Below, piece after piece: positions 47,720 to 60,058 of a stretch of DNA of 64,000 nucleotides. A program made the position numbers and the translations under genes. Location of the stretch: the NCBI GenBank assembly GCA_021442155.1, contig CM038218.1, positions 59,548,268 to 59,612,267 on the forward strand, written 5' to 3'. The notes under the pieces were generated by a model. It saw only the letters and a list, made by a program, of their open reading frames with translations. It was not told the origin of the DNA and did no database searches. This DNA comes from Cymbidium sinense (lineage: Eukaryota; Streptophyta; Magnoliopsida; Asparagales; Orchidaceae). Each line of letters opens with the position of its first letter. Within the stretch, counting starts at the first letter, position 1.

Positions 47720-49762
47720 AAACCATCTTCATCTAACAATCTTTATGATTGTTATATGTAAGATCATCTTTTCAAAAAAATAAAATAAAATAAAATAAAA
47801 TAAAAAATTCCAACAATTACATTTTTCTAAAAAAGACAAATGAGTTTCTTCACTCAATTCTTTTGGTGAAGACCTCATTTTCAAAAATAAAATTCCAACA
47901 ATCATATTTTCAAAAGCATAAAATTTGAAGATGGGTCTTTCCATTCCATATATCCAAATGTGTTTAATGGATATTACCTCTTCAAGCAAAATCATAACTC
48001 GAAACTTCCAACTAATACATTCCATATGTGTTAGGTTGGAATTTTCATATTTTCAAAAAGCACATGTGAAATCTCTCCATTCAATATACCTACACTTATT
48101 GGGTGGAGGTCTCATTTTTAAATAAAATAAAAAATAAATTTTCAAAAAGCACATGTGAACCTTTCCATTCAATATACCCATACTTGTTGAATGGAAGTTT
48201 AATTTTCAAATAAAATTAAATTTTCAAAAAGCGCACATATGAATATCTCCATTCAATATACCCAAATTTATTGAATGAAAATTTCATTTCCAAATAAAAT
48301 GATATCACTTTGAAATCCCAATTAACATATTCCACATATGATTAAGTTGGGATTTCCTCTTTTAAAAAGCAATAATCACACACAAAATATATATCTTTGG
48401 AAAATGAAATATAATTGATTTCCATCTTACATACCCAAATTTGTTAAATGGAAATCTCCCTTTTCAAAATCAACAAAAATAAAAATTTTCAAAATACATT
48501 TGAAACTACATTCTAGCACATCCCATTTGCTATAATGAAGTTTCTCTTTTCCAAAAACAAAATTTGAAATACGCTTTAGGAATTTTATTTAGCATACTCA
48601 AAATTTTCAAGTGAAATATCCATTCCACAAAAAATTTTTAAAACATATTTGGAACTTCATTCTAGTATGCTCCATTTGCTAAAGTGAAGTCTCCCTTTTC
48701 AAAACAAAAATTTGAAACACCTTTGAAATTTCATTTAGCATACTCAAATTTGCTAAGTGAAATTTCCACTTCACAAAATTTCTAAAAACACTTTTGGAAC
48801 TTCATTCTTTAGCATACCATATTTGCTAAAGTGAAGTCCCCATTTACAAATTAAAATCAAAACACAACAATTTTGAATACATCTTTTGGAATTCCATTTA
48901 GTATACTGCAATTTTCTAAGTAAAATTTCCATTTCACAAGATTAAATGAAACTTCATTTTAGCATACCATATTTGCTTAAGTGAAGTCTCCACTTTCAAC
49001 CAAAATCAAATCAAAACCAAAAAGAAATACATTAGGATTCTCTTAGCATACTTAAATTTTCTAAGGATCCTATTTTTCAAAATCAAAATCAAAGTTAAAA
49101 GAAGCACATTAGGACTCCTTTAGTATACTTAAATTTGCAAAGTATCCTACTTTTCAAAAACAAATCGAAATAAAAAAGAAACACATTAGGAGTTCCTTAA
49201 GCATACCCAAATTTGCTAAGGATCCTACTTTTTAAAAATCAAAATATCCAAAAAAATAAATGAAACACTTTAGGATTTTCTTAGCATACTCAAATTTACT
49301 AAGAATCCTATTTTCAAAAATCTTCCAAAAATAAAATACACTTGGGTTCTTCACTTATCATACCCAAATTTGTTAAGTAGGAATTCCAATTTTCAAAATC
49401 ACCAATAATTCACAAGATAAAACAATCAAAGAAAAATAAATAATTATTTTTCAAACACCTCACTTAGCATACCTAAATTTGCTAAGTGAGTGAATTCCAA
49501 AATTTCAAATCAAAACCAATTGACCCTTACTTTAACATACTCAAATTCTTTAAAGAAAAGGGTCCTCAAATTAAAATCTATTTTTAAACATGAACTTATG
49601 GAAGCATCTTTCTAAAAATATTTGAACCCATTTTCAACATACCCAAATTTGTTGAAATTGGATTCATATTCAAAATTTTTTTTTCCAATCAAATCTCTAA
49701 ATCTTCTCTAAATCCATTTGAACCCCACTTAACACTTCCAAGATGTTGGATGTGGGTTCAAA
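47720..49762 (+). repeat. array of about 24 hairpins in the retrotransposon leader
   Basis: Consecutive inverted repeats spaced about 80 bp and separated by A-rich linkers (TTTTCAAAA.CAAAATTTGAA-like). Clear hairpins, outer coordinates: 47734-47754, 47839-47880, 47941-47970, 48006-48041, 48075-48108, 48164-48197, 48251-48276, 48312-48356, 48417-48456, 48502-48544, 48654-48690, 48725-48766, 48799-48837, 48951-48987, 49033-49072, 49188-49228, 49271-49310, 49345-49390, 49459-49490, 49522-49564, 49624-49665, 49717-49762; weaker ones near 48580-48620, 48888-48930 and 49109-49150. Stems differ: TTCCATTCAA (48164), GAAATCCCAATTAA (48312), GAAATTTCATTTAGCA (48725), CTCACTTAGCA (49459), GAACCC (49721), yet each pairs with its own partner arm. 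The loop is much more constant, close to CATACCCAAATTTG. No frame is preserved. It lies between the primer binding site and gag. Confidence 0.88.
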
Positions 49763-51589
49763 TTTTAAATTCAAATTCAAAATCATCAAGTTTGTTTCCA
49801 TTGCATTCTCAGATCAATCTCGCAGCCATAGCTCAATTTTAGTGACTAATGGCGGCTTCATAGAAGTTATGTTTACTTTCCTCGACATGGACTTGGCCTT
49901 GGATCTGCCAATCTCCCACATTACACCCATCTCATCCATTTTTTGAGGTTTGGGGGAGGATCACATGTGAGGGCACTCCCCTCACAACAAGAGACCGTAG
50001 GGTCAAGTGGTCGGTCATTTAGATTGACTTTCCATCGACTACATCCCTCACTAAAGAGGAAAAGTGGTAGTCACCCAAAGCTGTAGTGATAGTGATGCAC
50101 CTCAGCCCCTGGTTTCCTGTGCTCCCTAAGGGCTAGCACCCACTCATAGCACTCTAAGGGTAAGGCTCCCATTAGATTGCCTCCCCACTTTTGAGGTATA
50201 TAGTTCTACTCACTCACCATAGACTAGGAGGAATAAAACTACATGATCAATTGCACATACAGGATAGCTGGAGATGGAGGGCTACATGGTCCCATGGAGG
50301 AGGTGCCCATGATTTCCCCACTAGTTACAAAACCATTTTCATCCTCTCTCTCGACAGAGAGGATGCTGAGGATCATACTTCACCTCCGCCAGGGTGCATT
50401 TAGCTAGCTAGAGGAGGTCATGCCGCCTCGCTTTACGGGTTGCGAGCTAGGATACGAGAGCTCAATTTGATTTGATATTTATCCCCCATAGCATGGGGAA
50501 ACACCCACGGAGAGAGGGCCAGAGGCCCATTACCATCACTAGAGAGAGGCGAGGTTAGTCGAGTCGGCCTCCTCACTATTGATTTTCCAGTGCTACCATA
50601 TCGATCATATAATATCTTCTATGGATGACCCATCATAGAGCTATTCAGAGAGTCGGTGTCTCCACCACACGCTACCCCCCGCCCACCATCACTGCTCACG
50701 TAACATCTCTTTCCATCAAGGCCATGAAGGCCACATCCGGGAGAAGAGGATTGGTGATCCAAGGCGGACAAAGGATCCATTCCATCTACACCTTAATGTG
50801 GTAGAAGCTCTGACCTTCGCCCAGGTGGTGCGAGTGGAATGGCAACTCGGCATAGTTGGTCCCTTCACCAACACCACCTTAGGCATGAGATGGTAGATAA
50901 CAGATGAGAAGATGATAGCCCACCATGATAGTAGAGCCTCCTAGAGTGTCACCCATTTCAAAGTTAGTGACAAGAGTGCATTTCTTCTAGAGTAGCCCCT
51001 CATAGATTGATTCTCCAGTAGGGAAGGTTTGCCTCAAGCTCATGATGTGGATGATAATCACCGCCAAAAGCATTTATACATTACTCATTCAGATGAGATA
51101 GTAACTCACTATTTCATGGAAAAGAAGGAGATCTAGGATGATTGGTCGATGAGGAGAATATCGCCTTTGATCCCAATGAAGATGATTTATTGGGAGACTC
51201 TGGGGTTTGCATGGTGATACTGTGAGGATCTCCTGGGGAGCACAAGCTATGGAAGGTGATGAGGTTGATCAGAAGACAGCCAATCCCCAACATCTATGAT
51301 ATTAATTAAAATGACAAACAAATAGATAGATGGCAGGCATTTTGAGGACTGTAGTAGTTGATTCCGTAAATAAGCCCCATCAGTTCATCATACTACAAAT
51401 GAGATTAGTTAGCTAGAGTTAGTGCATGTCTTAGACCCAGCTAAAAAGTTTACCTCCATTAGAGTAAGGTAGCACTAGCTTGTATAGGAAGGTAGTGGAA
51501 AGTACCTCCATATAAGAGAAAGACATCAAGTCTATGATTGAGTAGCAAGTGAAGGAAGCATTGGCTCAAGCCCACAGAGGATCATCAGT
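49763..51589 (+). other. region between hairpin array and gag
   Basis: Composition changes here to more balanced DNA. A 67-codon open stretch (49743-49946) and several short ones exist but none is recognised. Tat/Ogre-like elements can carry an additional frame upstream of gag, and 49740-51300 is where it would lie; stops in all frames prevent assignment. Confidence 0.45.
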
Positions 51590-52180
51590 TCCAAAGGGTA
51601 GACCTTACCTAGAGGAATTCGATGCAATCTAATATCCCAAGGGTTTTGTGCACCTTCCTTCAAGAGTTTTGATGGCGTGAAACCAAAAGATGTTGCACAC
51701 AGCAGGCCAATTATTGCAATGCGGTGGAATGACACTTTACTCACACTTAGTAGCCTAAGTGGATAGCTTTTGATTGGTATGTTGAACTTCCCAATACAAG
51801 AAAGATATTTCGAGTTGGAGCAACTCTTTATCAAGAGGTTTGTTGGAGCTCAAAAGGGTTACTGGTGATCTCATTGTAGCATAACAACACCGTGTGAGTC
51901 CCTTGTTGATTATATTCTCGATGGCATAACAAGTATGAAATGTGAGCCACAATCTCAACAAGATGCCATTGAGATTCTTCTAAAGAATATCCATGGCTCA
52001 CCTTCATGCTTAAGGGCTTTATCAAAATTTGAGAAGCTAATCAACAAGGTGGCTAGTCTACAAGGAGAGGCCAAACAATACCTTTTCAAGATCTTGCCCA
52101 AAGCAAAGCCACGTAGGTATGAGAAGAAGCAGTGTGATAGAGTTGATAAGGGAAGCAACTACCAGAGATGTCCGAGAGAC
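51590..52180 (+). pseudogene. gag remnant of the giant element
   Basis: Gag packages the element RNA. In changing frames the region reads PYLEEFDAI (about 51604), later ELEQLFIKRFVGAQKGY (about 51815-51865), then in the open stretch from 51935 MKCEPQSQQDAIEILL and KNIHGSPSCLRALSKFEKL, INKVASLQGEA. The KCE..QDA.EILL.NIHG block is characteristic of gag from Tat-lineage plant elements. The coding sequence is interrupted by several stops, for example in 51620-51930. Confidence 0.7.
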
Positions 52181-55079
52181 CACGACCTCAAGAGCCTCCA
52201 CCTCTCTTCCACCACCGAGGCCCTACCACCTCATAATAGCCTCCATGGATAGACGCACCTCCTCACCATATCATTAGCAGGCACACATACCCGCAGCTAT
52301 GGTCCACCTACTCTTTTAGATAAACTTAACAAACCTTATTCATTTAAGAGGGAGGTAATCGAAGATCTTTAAGAATCTCTTAAAGAAGTTTAATTTTTAG
52401 CTACGAGCCTGGAGGCCGAGGAAGAAAAGTCATGATCCTAACTTTGCCCCTACCACCATATGTTAGGATTATTTTTGAGGATTGCTGCTTGAACATAGCT
52501 TCAAGATATAGTTATCCCAAAGGAATACCTTGGAACAACCATCCAGTTCCATTAGGGTAATCCTTGGGGATACTGTGATCCTTCCAAAACCAAAGAAGGT
52601 TGGGATATCTTTATCCAAAACCTCTAAAAAGATTATTCAAGATCAAGAAACTTTCTGTGCCCTGAGCCTAAACCTCCAACATCAAGGAAGGTTTGTAAGT
52701 TGCTGCCAACTCAGAAAGGGGAGCTCAAAGAAGAAGATGTGTCGCCCTGATAGCCCTAGTGCAACCAATCGACCGATTCCAGCCTCCAGCCTTATCTTGT
52801 AGCTACATTGACTTTAATTTCACTTCTAATTCTCTTCTTCTACTAGTAGAACTCTGTACGGTGGATAAGGGCATCAAATCCCTTACCCCATTTACTTTAC
52901 TTGATTTCTACTTTGTACCTCCTACCAAATCCAAGAAATTGAAGAATACACTATCTTGAATTACATCTGTCACTGATGGGTTGTCTACTTCTTATTCCTA
53001 ATGATAACTCTTCAAGTCAAAATAACTATAACAATTTGATCTTCCTCTTCGATCTGAGTTGGACTTTCCTACTGAATACTAATGGGTTCCCTTGAGATAG
53101 ACTTGGAATCATCCATTGAGGGTCCCATAGGAGAAGTTAGGGTGAGCTTGATGTGTAGAACCTTCCATTACCTACCACAAGAGATCACCAAAGTCAACCT
53201 CATAAGGTTCTACCTCCTAGGCAGACCTCAAGATAGGGAAATAAGTCATTGGTTCTGATGAGAAGCCCTCCATAGATGCTCCACCCTTGATATGCTTGTG
53301 GAGGATCAGCCTAAGGTGGACTACAATGTCCTCTCTCTTCTAAGAAAGTTCCCATCTAAGTTAAGCATATACGATTCCCTTATCTTATCCAAAGAGATGA
53401 AGGAATCATTAATCAAGGCTCTCCTTGATCTTGAGATATGATTAGCTCAACTGGCCGCTATAGGTGAGGATGCACATTACACAAAAGAAGCCCAGGGGAT
53501 CACCTTCATAGATGAAGACCTACTTGGAGCACAACTGTCCCCTCTACATCACACATGGAAAATTCAGCCGGTTCTCCAGTGCATTGAACATTATGAGTCT
53601 AAAGACCCTTGCCTATTTAAGGATCGACATCTCTACACTGAGATCGGGATGAGAGGATTCAATGAACAAGGTGAGGCTTTAGGTTCCATAGTGTTACCTT
53701 TGGAGATAGGTGACTGGAAGACTAAGCCAAGTTTTACATCATTGATTTGAATACTTCTTCAGCTTTGTAGGCCTTGGATACATACATAGAATAAGATAAT
53801 TCCATCATCCCTCGATCAATGCATCAAGTTCAGAAAGGATGGGATTGAATACCGTGTCAATGGAGATGAAATCCATTTTCAGTTAGAGAGGTTGAGATTT
53901 ATGAGGATGCGACTTATTATCTTTCTCAAAACACCCTTTCTTGTGAACTTAGACAAAACTAAAATTCAAAAAGAAAAGAGAATGAAGAAAAAGAAAAGCC
54001 AAAAGAAAAAGAGAAGAAAAATAAAAATCCAAAGAAAGGGGAATTGAAGAAGCAATAGATTCGCATATCACATTCCACCAACAATTCATTCCATCATATG
54101 AACATGTGGGTAGGATGATTCAACCCCCACCAGGTAGAGGTAGAAAGAGGGAGTTCAGAGGTGGAAGACCCCTGGTTGGCCATCCCAATAGAGGTCATGT
54201 TTTAGCTCATAGAGTACCCTACTATTCACATAGACTTGGAATCTATGAGGATGAGTCTAATGTGATTAGTATACCACCAACCCTCTCGGTTCCATTGGAG
54301 GTGACTTTGATCCATAGACAAAAGATCCCTCCAAGCAAAAGCAAAGTATTCAATCAGTTTATGTGAAACTATTAGGCAGCTGGGAACCTTAGCTCTAACC
54401 TCACTTTCATCTCAAAAGTTGAAGGTTTAGTAGTTAAGGAAGTCCCTAAGTCTTCCAAGTGATAGGTAAGAGATTCTTTTGGGATCATCATCCTCAAGTC
54501 AAGTTGATGTAGAACTTGAGGAGATACATTTAAAGAATTAATGGAATTACCTTTGACTTTTACTCACCTTGTGTTCATAATCTTATAAAGGTTTAGTTCC
54601 TCATACATGGTCCAAGCACGTGTCAAAGTATTTTGAAAAAGCTATGGAACAAATGAAGCACAATCAAGAGTGGACTAGGATTCAATAGGTCCACCGATGA
54701 TGATGATTATATTAATTGTTACCAATCATTTGGAGTCTGAGTTCTTTTCACACAACAACCAACTCTTATGAGAATGTGTTTTAGAAACCTCGATGAGATG
54801 ATCTCCAAATCAAAGATGCACCGAATTTGAAGAGGAGATTCATTCAATATCAAGCTTAAAGAAATCAACCGGATAAGAAAATCCACCGACGCATACATCG
54901 CTCATTCCGAATGAAGAAGAAACCAATGACTTAGTTAGAAGTTTTTGACTACTTACATGGAGTTATGAAGAGATACTTGAATTATCTCCAGACGTAGCAA
55001 TCTGCAAGCTAGAAATAGATCCTAATGCTAATCCTATTAAGCAAGCTCCTAGACGCATGCGATTAGATATCGAATAATA
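52181..55079 (+). pseudogene. degraded gag-C-terminal to protease region
   Basis: Only scattered protein-like segments are visible, for example 52530-52802 and 54106-54366 (an RG-rich, basic start GRGRKREFRGGRP, possibly nucleic-acid binding, followed by a segment ending PPSKSKVFNQF). A-rich tracts at 53960-54050 add lysine-rich nonsense. The aspartic protease expected here cannot be pinpointed. Confidence 0.4.
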
Positions 55080-55900
55080 GGATATTTCTGAAGTCAAGAA
55101 ATTGATCGATGCCGGTTTCATCAGAAAATATCCGTTAGCTAGTGTCATCCCAATTAAGAAAAAGAATGGCCAAATCCCATATGCTCATTTTAGGGACTTA
55201 AACATATGTCCTAAGGATGAATTTCCTCTTCCTATACGAATTAATGGTGGACATCACCTCATCTCATGTTTTCTTTCATGGATGGGTCATCTTACAACCA
55301 AATCAAGATGTCTTGAAGATGAAAAAAACACTACTTTTGAACCTCAATCTCTTCTTATAGGGTCATGCCTTTGGCCTTAAAATGCTGGTGCTACATACCA
55401 ACGCCATGACTCGATCTTCAATGAACTCATCCATCATCAGGTTGAGTGCTGTGTTGATGATCTAGTAGTCAAGAGTAGAGAAAGGAAGACCATCTCTTTG
55501 ACTTAAGAGTAATTTTCAAATGGTTAAGACAAGATAATCTCAAAATGAATGAATCTCCTAAAGTGTGCACTGAGTATCTTGAGAAATTCCTTGTTTGTTG
55601 TCACACCGAGGAATAGAAATAGATCTAAAAAGATTAAAGCTATCTTAGAAATGCCACCTCCTAAGAGTTTAACTCAACTCATCCTTCAAGGATGGTTATA
55701 TCTAAGACACTTTATTTCCAACTATTGAGGAGATGCATCTTCAGCACTTCAAAAGGATGCCAAGTTCAAGTGGGATGATAAGTGTCAAGATGCCTTGAAG
55801 ACATCAAGCAAGATTTGGTGAAGTCGCCTAGCAGCTCTATCTCGCAAAGCCACTCATTCTCTACCCTACGCAAGATTCTGACGCCTCTTTGTTAAAGCCA
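55080..55900 (+). pseudogene. reverse transcriptase remnant
   Basis: The enzyme copies element RNA to DNA. 55081-55240 reads VKKLIDAGFIRKYPLASVIP, IKKKNGQ and FRDLN..CPKDEFPLP, the fingers/palm start of Ty3/gypsy reverse transcriptase. Frame changes follow. At about 55449-55473 the catalytic box reads CVDDLVVK, so the usual Tyr of YVDD is Cys while both Asp remain. 55700-55810 keeps a few weak matches. Not functional. Confidence 0.8.
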
Positions 55901-56189
55901 ATGAAGGGAAGGAGAATGCTATATACTACCTCAACCATCATCTTATTCCTGCTAAAGCAAACTTCCCACCTATTGAAAAACTTTGCCTAGCTTTCTCATA
56001 AGTGAACTTGATCTCTAGAGCCAATCTACTACAGTATCTCATGACACAGCCAACATTATCCGGACCTTTGGCACGATGGTCCATGATTCTCTCACAGTTT
56101 GATATGACATTCATTCCTCCCCGGTAAAAGGATAAGCACTAGCGATTTCTTAGCAACACACCACTTTGCTAATTCTCTCATGAATGATC

Positions 56190-56620
56190 ATGGGAGATGT
56201 ATTTTGATGGTGCAACTTTTTTCATAAAGGGAAGCACCATGATCTACTCTTCCAAAAAAGGTAGGAATAGTTCTCTAACTCCACCATGATATGATGAGAT
56301 TCTCATACTATCTTTCCAACCCTTTCACCAACAACAAAGCTGATATGAGGCTTTGATTGTCAGTCTGGAGTTAGCCATCACTATTAGTGTCAAGAGCATC
56401 AACATCTTTGGGGATTCTTAGTTGGTCATCAATTAGATTGCCAGGTCCTACAAGGTTCTTAAACTCAAGCTTCATCATTACCATGAGTATACCATGAAGC
56501 TATTATCCTAGATTCCCGAAGTCACCATCTACAAGGTTCCTTGAGTAGAGAATGCTATAGCAGATGCTTTAGCCAAACTTGTCAAAGAATTGACATGTTC
56601 AGAGGATGAGTACATTTCAA
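56190..56620 (+). pseudogene. RNase H remnant
   Basis: WEMYFDGATF (about 56198) is the first catalytic block, YEALIVSLELAI (about 56345) the second, VFGDS-like IFGDS with LVIN (about 56405) the third, and ENAIADALAKLVKE (about 56545-56590) the last. The domain order is that of the plant Ty3/gypsy RNase H. Stops occur between the blocks (for example at 56421 and 56540). Confidence 0.8.
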
Positions 56621-56859
56621 TAAGGGTCTAAAATAGATAAGTCATATCTCTTATTGATGCTGAACTCATCAAGAGACTTTCTCTTGAAGGAGAGGTTGTC
56701 ATTGCCTACAAGGACAAGAAGCTGGATTGGAGGCAACTGTTCATAGATTATTTAAACACCAATAAACTACCTCAAGAAAAGTTACAAACCCATCAGGTGA
56801 AATAGAGAGCTCTCTCCTATGCTCTCGTTGATGGCTCCCTGTATACTGCCGATCCTTTG

Positions 56860-57883
56860 ACCAAATGTGGTTATGTTATTTAGACAAACATGAAGCCCAT
56901 GGCATTATAATTGAGGTACATTCGTCTATGGAGTCATCAATGGTCCAAGATGAAGATGAAGATCAAGAGACTAGGATACTATCTTCAGATTACATAATCG
57001 CATGGATGTAGCTAGAGATGCCATCTGTCGTACATGGTGTGGTCCTCCACCAACCACCAACATTCTACACCCTACATTGGCTTCATGGCCATTTGAGTGT
57101 TGGGGGTCTATAATACTCCTTCTTCCAAGGGTCATCGATTCATCTTAGCCAATCGACTACTTTTCCAAGGGTGAGGCAATCCCACTAGAGGTCACAACTC
57201 AAGATGCTTCAATTTTTTTAAGAACCATATCGTATATAGGTTCAGGGTGCCTCGATGAATTATATTCGATAATGGTACTATATTCAAAAGCACCAAGATC
57301 AATAGCTTCACCAGAAGACATGGTATAGATTGGAGATACTCCACCATCTACTACCCAGAGAAAATGGCTTAGTAAGCATTCAACAAAACTCTCATCCATA
57401 ATCTAAGAAGACTCTTGATGACAATAAACAAAAGGAATGGGCTTGGTTGAAGCCTTGTGGGCCTACCACACCATACCGAACTCCAACCCGCCTACCCCAT
57501 TTTCCTTAGTGTATGGGTCCAAGTTCTACCTTTAGAAGTTCAACTCCCATCACTAAGGATAGCATTGGGTACAAGATCACTATAGAGAATGCAAAGTTTA
57601 GAAGAGCTCAAAAGGTTTGGAGGAGAGTCGCCACGCTGAGTCAAGTTGTATAAGGCCAAAATGATTCAAGCTCACAAGTTTGTCCACTAAGTCTTTAGTA
57701 GGAGAACTTGTGTTAGTCCTAAGGAGATGAATTGCCCATCAAAAGATGGGAGGCAAGTTTGAACCCACTTGGGAAGGCCCCTATATAGAGAAGGCCTACC
57801 AAGGAGGATCTTATCACCTTATTGATTGTAAGGGGAACATGCTTCCAATTAATGGGCTCTATCTAAAGAAATATTACCCATGA
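56860..57883 (+). pseudogene. integrase remnant and pol C-terminus
   Basis: Inserts the cDNA into host DNA. Segments: SSKGHRFILA (about 57125), HIVYRF.VPR (about 57226-57255), FDNGT at 57267-57281 with an intact catalytic Asp, then a stretch corresponding to ANGQAEASNK in relatives where the codon for the catalytic Glu appears as a stop (about 57370-57378), later GKFEPTWEGPY (about 57752) and INGLYLKKYYP just before TGA at 57881-57883, the usual C-terminal end in Tat-lineage pol. No chromodomain is visible. Confidence 0.8.
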
Positions 57884-57981
57884 AATAAATCATGTTTGAA
57901 AATAATTTATAATAACAAAAATCTGATTCCATTTCATCAAATCTTCTCTTCTTTTGAAGTGTTTTGTCTTGTGAATCCAAT

Positions 57982-58222
57982 GTGTTTAGGGTAGGTGTAA
58001 GAGTCCCCAAGGCATCCTATCCCTCTTTCATAATACAAACATCTAATGCTATTAGAATAGGTGTAAGAGAACCAAGAGGCATCCTATTTGATTAGCATAA
58101 CTAAGTTGTGTAAGAGAACCCCGACATCCTTTCTTAGTAGGAATTCTGGCCATCCTGGCACCATTTCATCAAAATCCCCAAGCATGTTTAAGGTAGGTGT
58201 AAGAGTCCCCAGGTGTCCTATT
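57982..58222 (+). repeat. four degenerate direct repeats behind pol
   Basis: AGGTGTAAGAGTCCCCA-like words followed by GGCATCCTAT at 57982-58020, 58046-58087, about 58100-58130 and 58184-58222, spaced about 55-85 bp. Confidence 0.75.
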
Positions 58223-59176
58223 CTTTAACACATGCACAAAAAACAAACACAAATCTTTATCTCAAGCTATTTGATGGGGAGCAAGCCCCATGGCACTCAC
58301 TCATTAGCTTCTAGTCGTCTACATGCTACCTCTAGTATGTCACCCATGGTCACTTATTTGGAGATGTGAGTCCTCACTTTCTTCCTAACTTGACCATTGC
58401 AAACCAAGCACCTTAGTATGTGACTTCACTACCAAGTAAGCTACCTCATGTTGATTTTATTTAAGAAGATGTGAGTCCCTTTTCTTCTTGAACTAATCAT
58501 CATGATCTAACTAGGTCGAGTATATTTGAGGTTTTAGGATAAGTCCCCTGAGGCTCCTTTCCTCTTGTGCCATAAGTCAAGTCCTCATAAGGTGAATTCA
58601 CTTTTAGTCACAAATCGAAGAATACACTCGACGACATCAAAATGACCTTCGATGGGATGTGAGTCCCCATCACTTTAGAATGTTGATTGATCTAAAGCAT
58701 CTTGCATAATTAGGTACAATCATGATGTCGATGCTGACACACTTGATTGAAGCCATGATGTCATCCAAATGACCCCCATTTGTGAAATTGATCACTCAGC
58801 TAGCATTAAAATGTCAAAACCTATTAAATAAGACTATCCGCACTAACTGGATGACATGAATATCCTAGTAAAGCAACGATGCACTTTGATTGAAATTGAC
58901 CCCAATTTGATGCCAACTCTCCAAAGGCCCTTTATTAAAGACGCCATTATGTCTATTAGAGTAACCTAAAATTGACATATATATTTCTATGTGATGATCA
59001 AAATGAAAATCCAAATTAGATAAATAAAATAATAAAAAAATAAATTAAAATACCTCTTAGAATTAAATTAACATTTCTCCCCTTCCACCTCTCCCTCTTT
59101 ATTCCAACCTCCATACTCTCCTATCTTATTTCTCCACATACTAGCTAGAATTTTCTAAATCACTGAAGTGACAATC

Positions 59177-59437
59177 ATGGCCATGATGGAATTTGCCAAG
59201 ACGACCCAAGTGCTCGCCAAAGAAGATGATTTCTTTTCTAGCAATATTTTGAGGCATGCCTCTGTGAGCTTCTTTCAAAGAAATCATGGATACCTCGTGG
59301 AATGGACCCAGATGTTTTTGTCCTTGAGATGACTTGTTGAGCCTTTATCATTTCTTCCATATCAAGATATTGAAGAGTGGATCACCCAGAAAGATCAGGA
59401 TTTTCAAAGCCCCTTCACGGGGATTCAAGATGATTAA
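59177..59437 (+). pseudogene. decayed open frame downstream of pol, unrecognised
   Basis: ATG 59177 opens 51 codons (MAMMEFAKTTQVLAKEDDFF...), then one TGA at 59330-59332, then 34 further sense codons in the same frame (LVEPLSFLPYQDIEEW...) to TAA TAA at 59435. With the single stop overlooked it is an 86-codon frame of protein-like composition. Some Tat-lineage elements carry extra genes between pol and the 3' LTR; whether this is one is unknown, and I recognise no family. Confidence 0.35.
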
Positions 59438-60058
59438 TAATAAGTAATCGCTTTGATCTTTGAGGGATAGCTCCATTTCCATCCAATCAAGGATCCATCA
59501 AAGACTAAATTTATAATAATCTTGCATGGGATTAGCCTATGTCCATGGCTCTGATATCCATTAGAGAATCTCTACTTAAAAAGAGTAATGGTGAAAAGTG
59601 TATTTGTCTAATTGCTCCTAGTCCTTTTAGTTTACATATCAACCACTCTTATTTATTTAGAGCCTTGTAGATGAACATGGATCTGAGCAATAAGATATAT
59701 TATAACAAATCAAGGTCAAGACCCTTATACTCAAGCTATGATAAAAGACAATCAACAAAACCAATCTCAAAATAACAACCAAATTCGTAAATCTTCTCCA
59801 TGTCACAAATTCAAACCCCAAAAGCTAATTAATTTAACACAAATGAACTCTAAGTTCAAAATTAAAATTTGAATTGAAGTTTCCTTGGAAGGCCTATCAT
59901 TTTTTTTTAAGTCAGGGTTAGAAGACTTCAACCCAAAGTGTCACAAGCCTATGCATGCTTTTTGCATTAGAAAGCTATCTGATGCAACCCCCATGGGACA
60001 TGCTCAAAATCAAATTGACAGAGAACTTAATTAATTTAATATAAAATCAACGAAGCTC

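Larger units (their letters stand above)
57884..60058 (+). other. 3' non-coding tail of the giant element
   Basis: 2.2 kb between pol and the 3' LTR. It holds the short direct repeats at 57982-58222 and a decayed open frame at 59177-59437. No clear polypurine tract precedes the LTR at 60059; the adjacent sequence is AAATCAACGAAGCTC. Confidence 0.6.

Noticed and set aside
47720..49762. CRISPR-like array
   Set aside because: Plant nuclear DNA, no cas genes, unit spacing and sequence vary, and each unit is an inverted repeat rather than a repeat-spacer pair.
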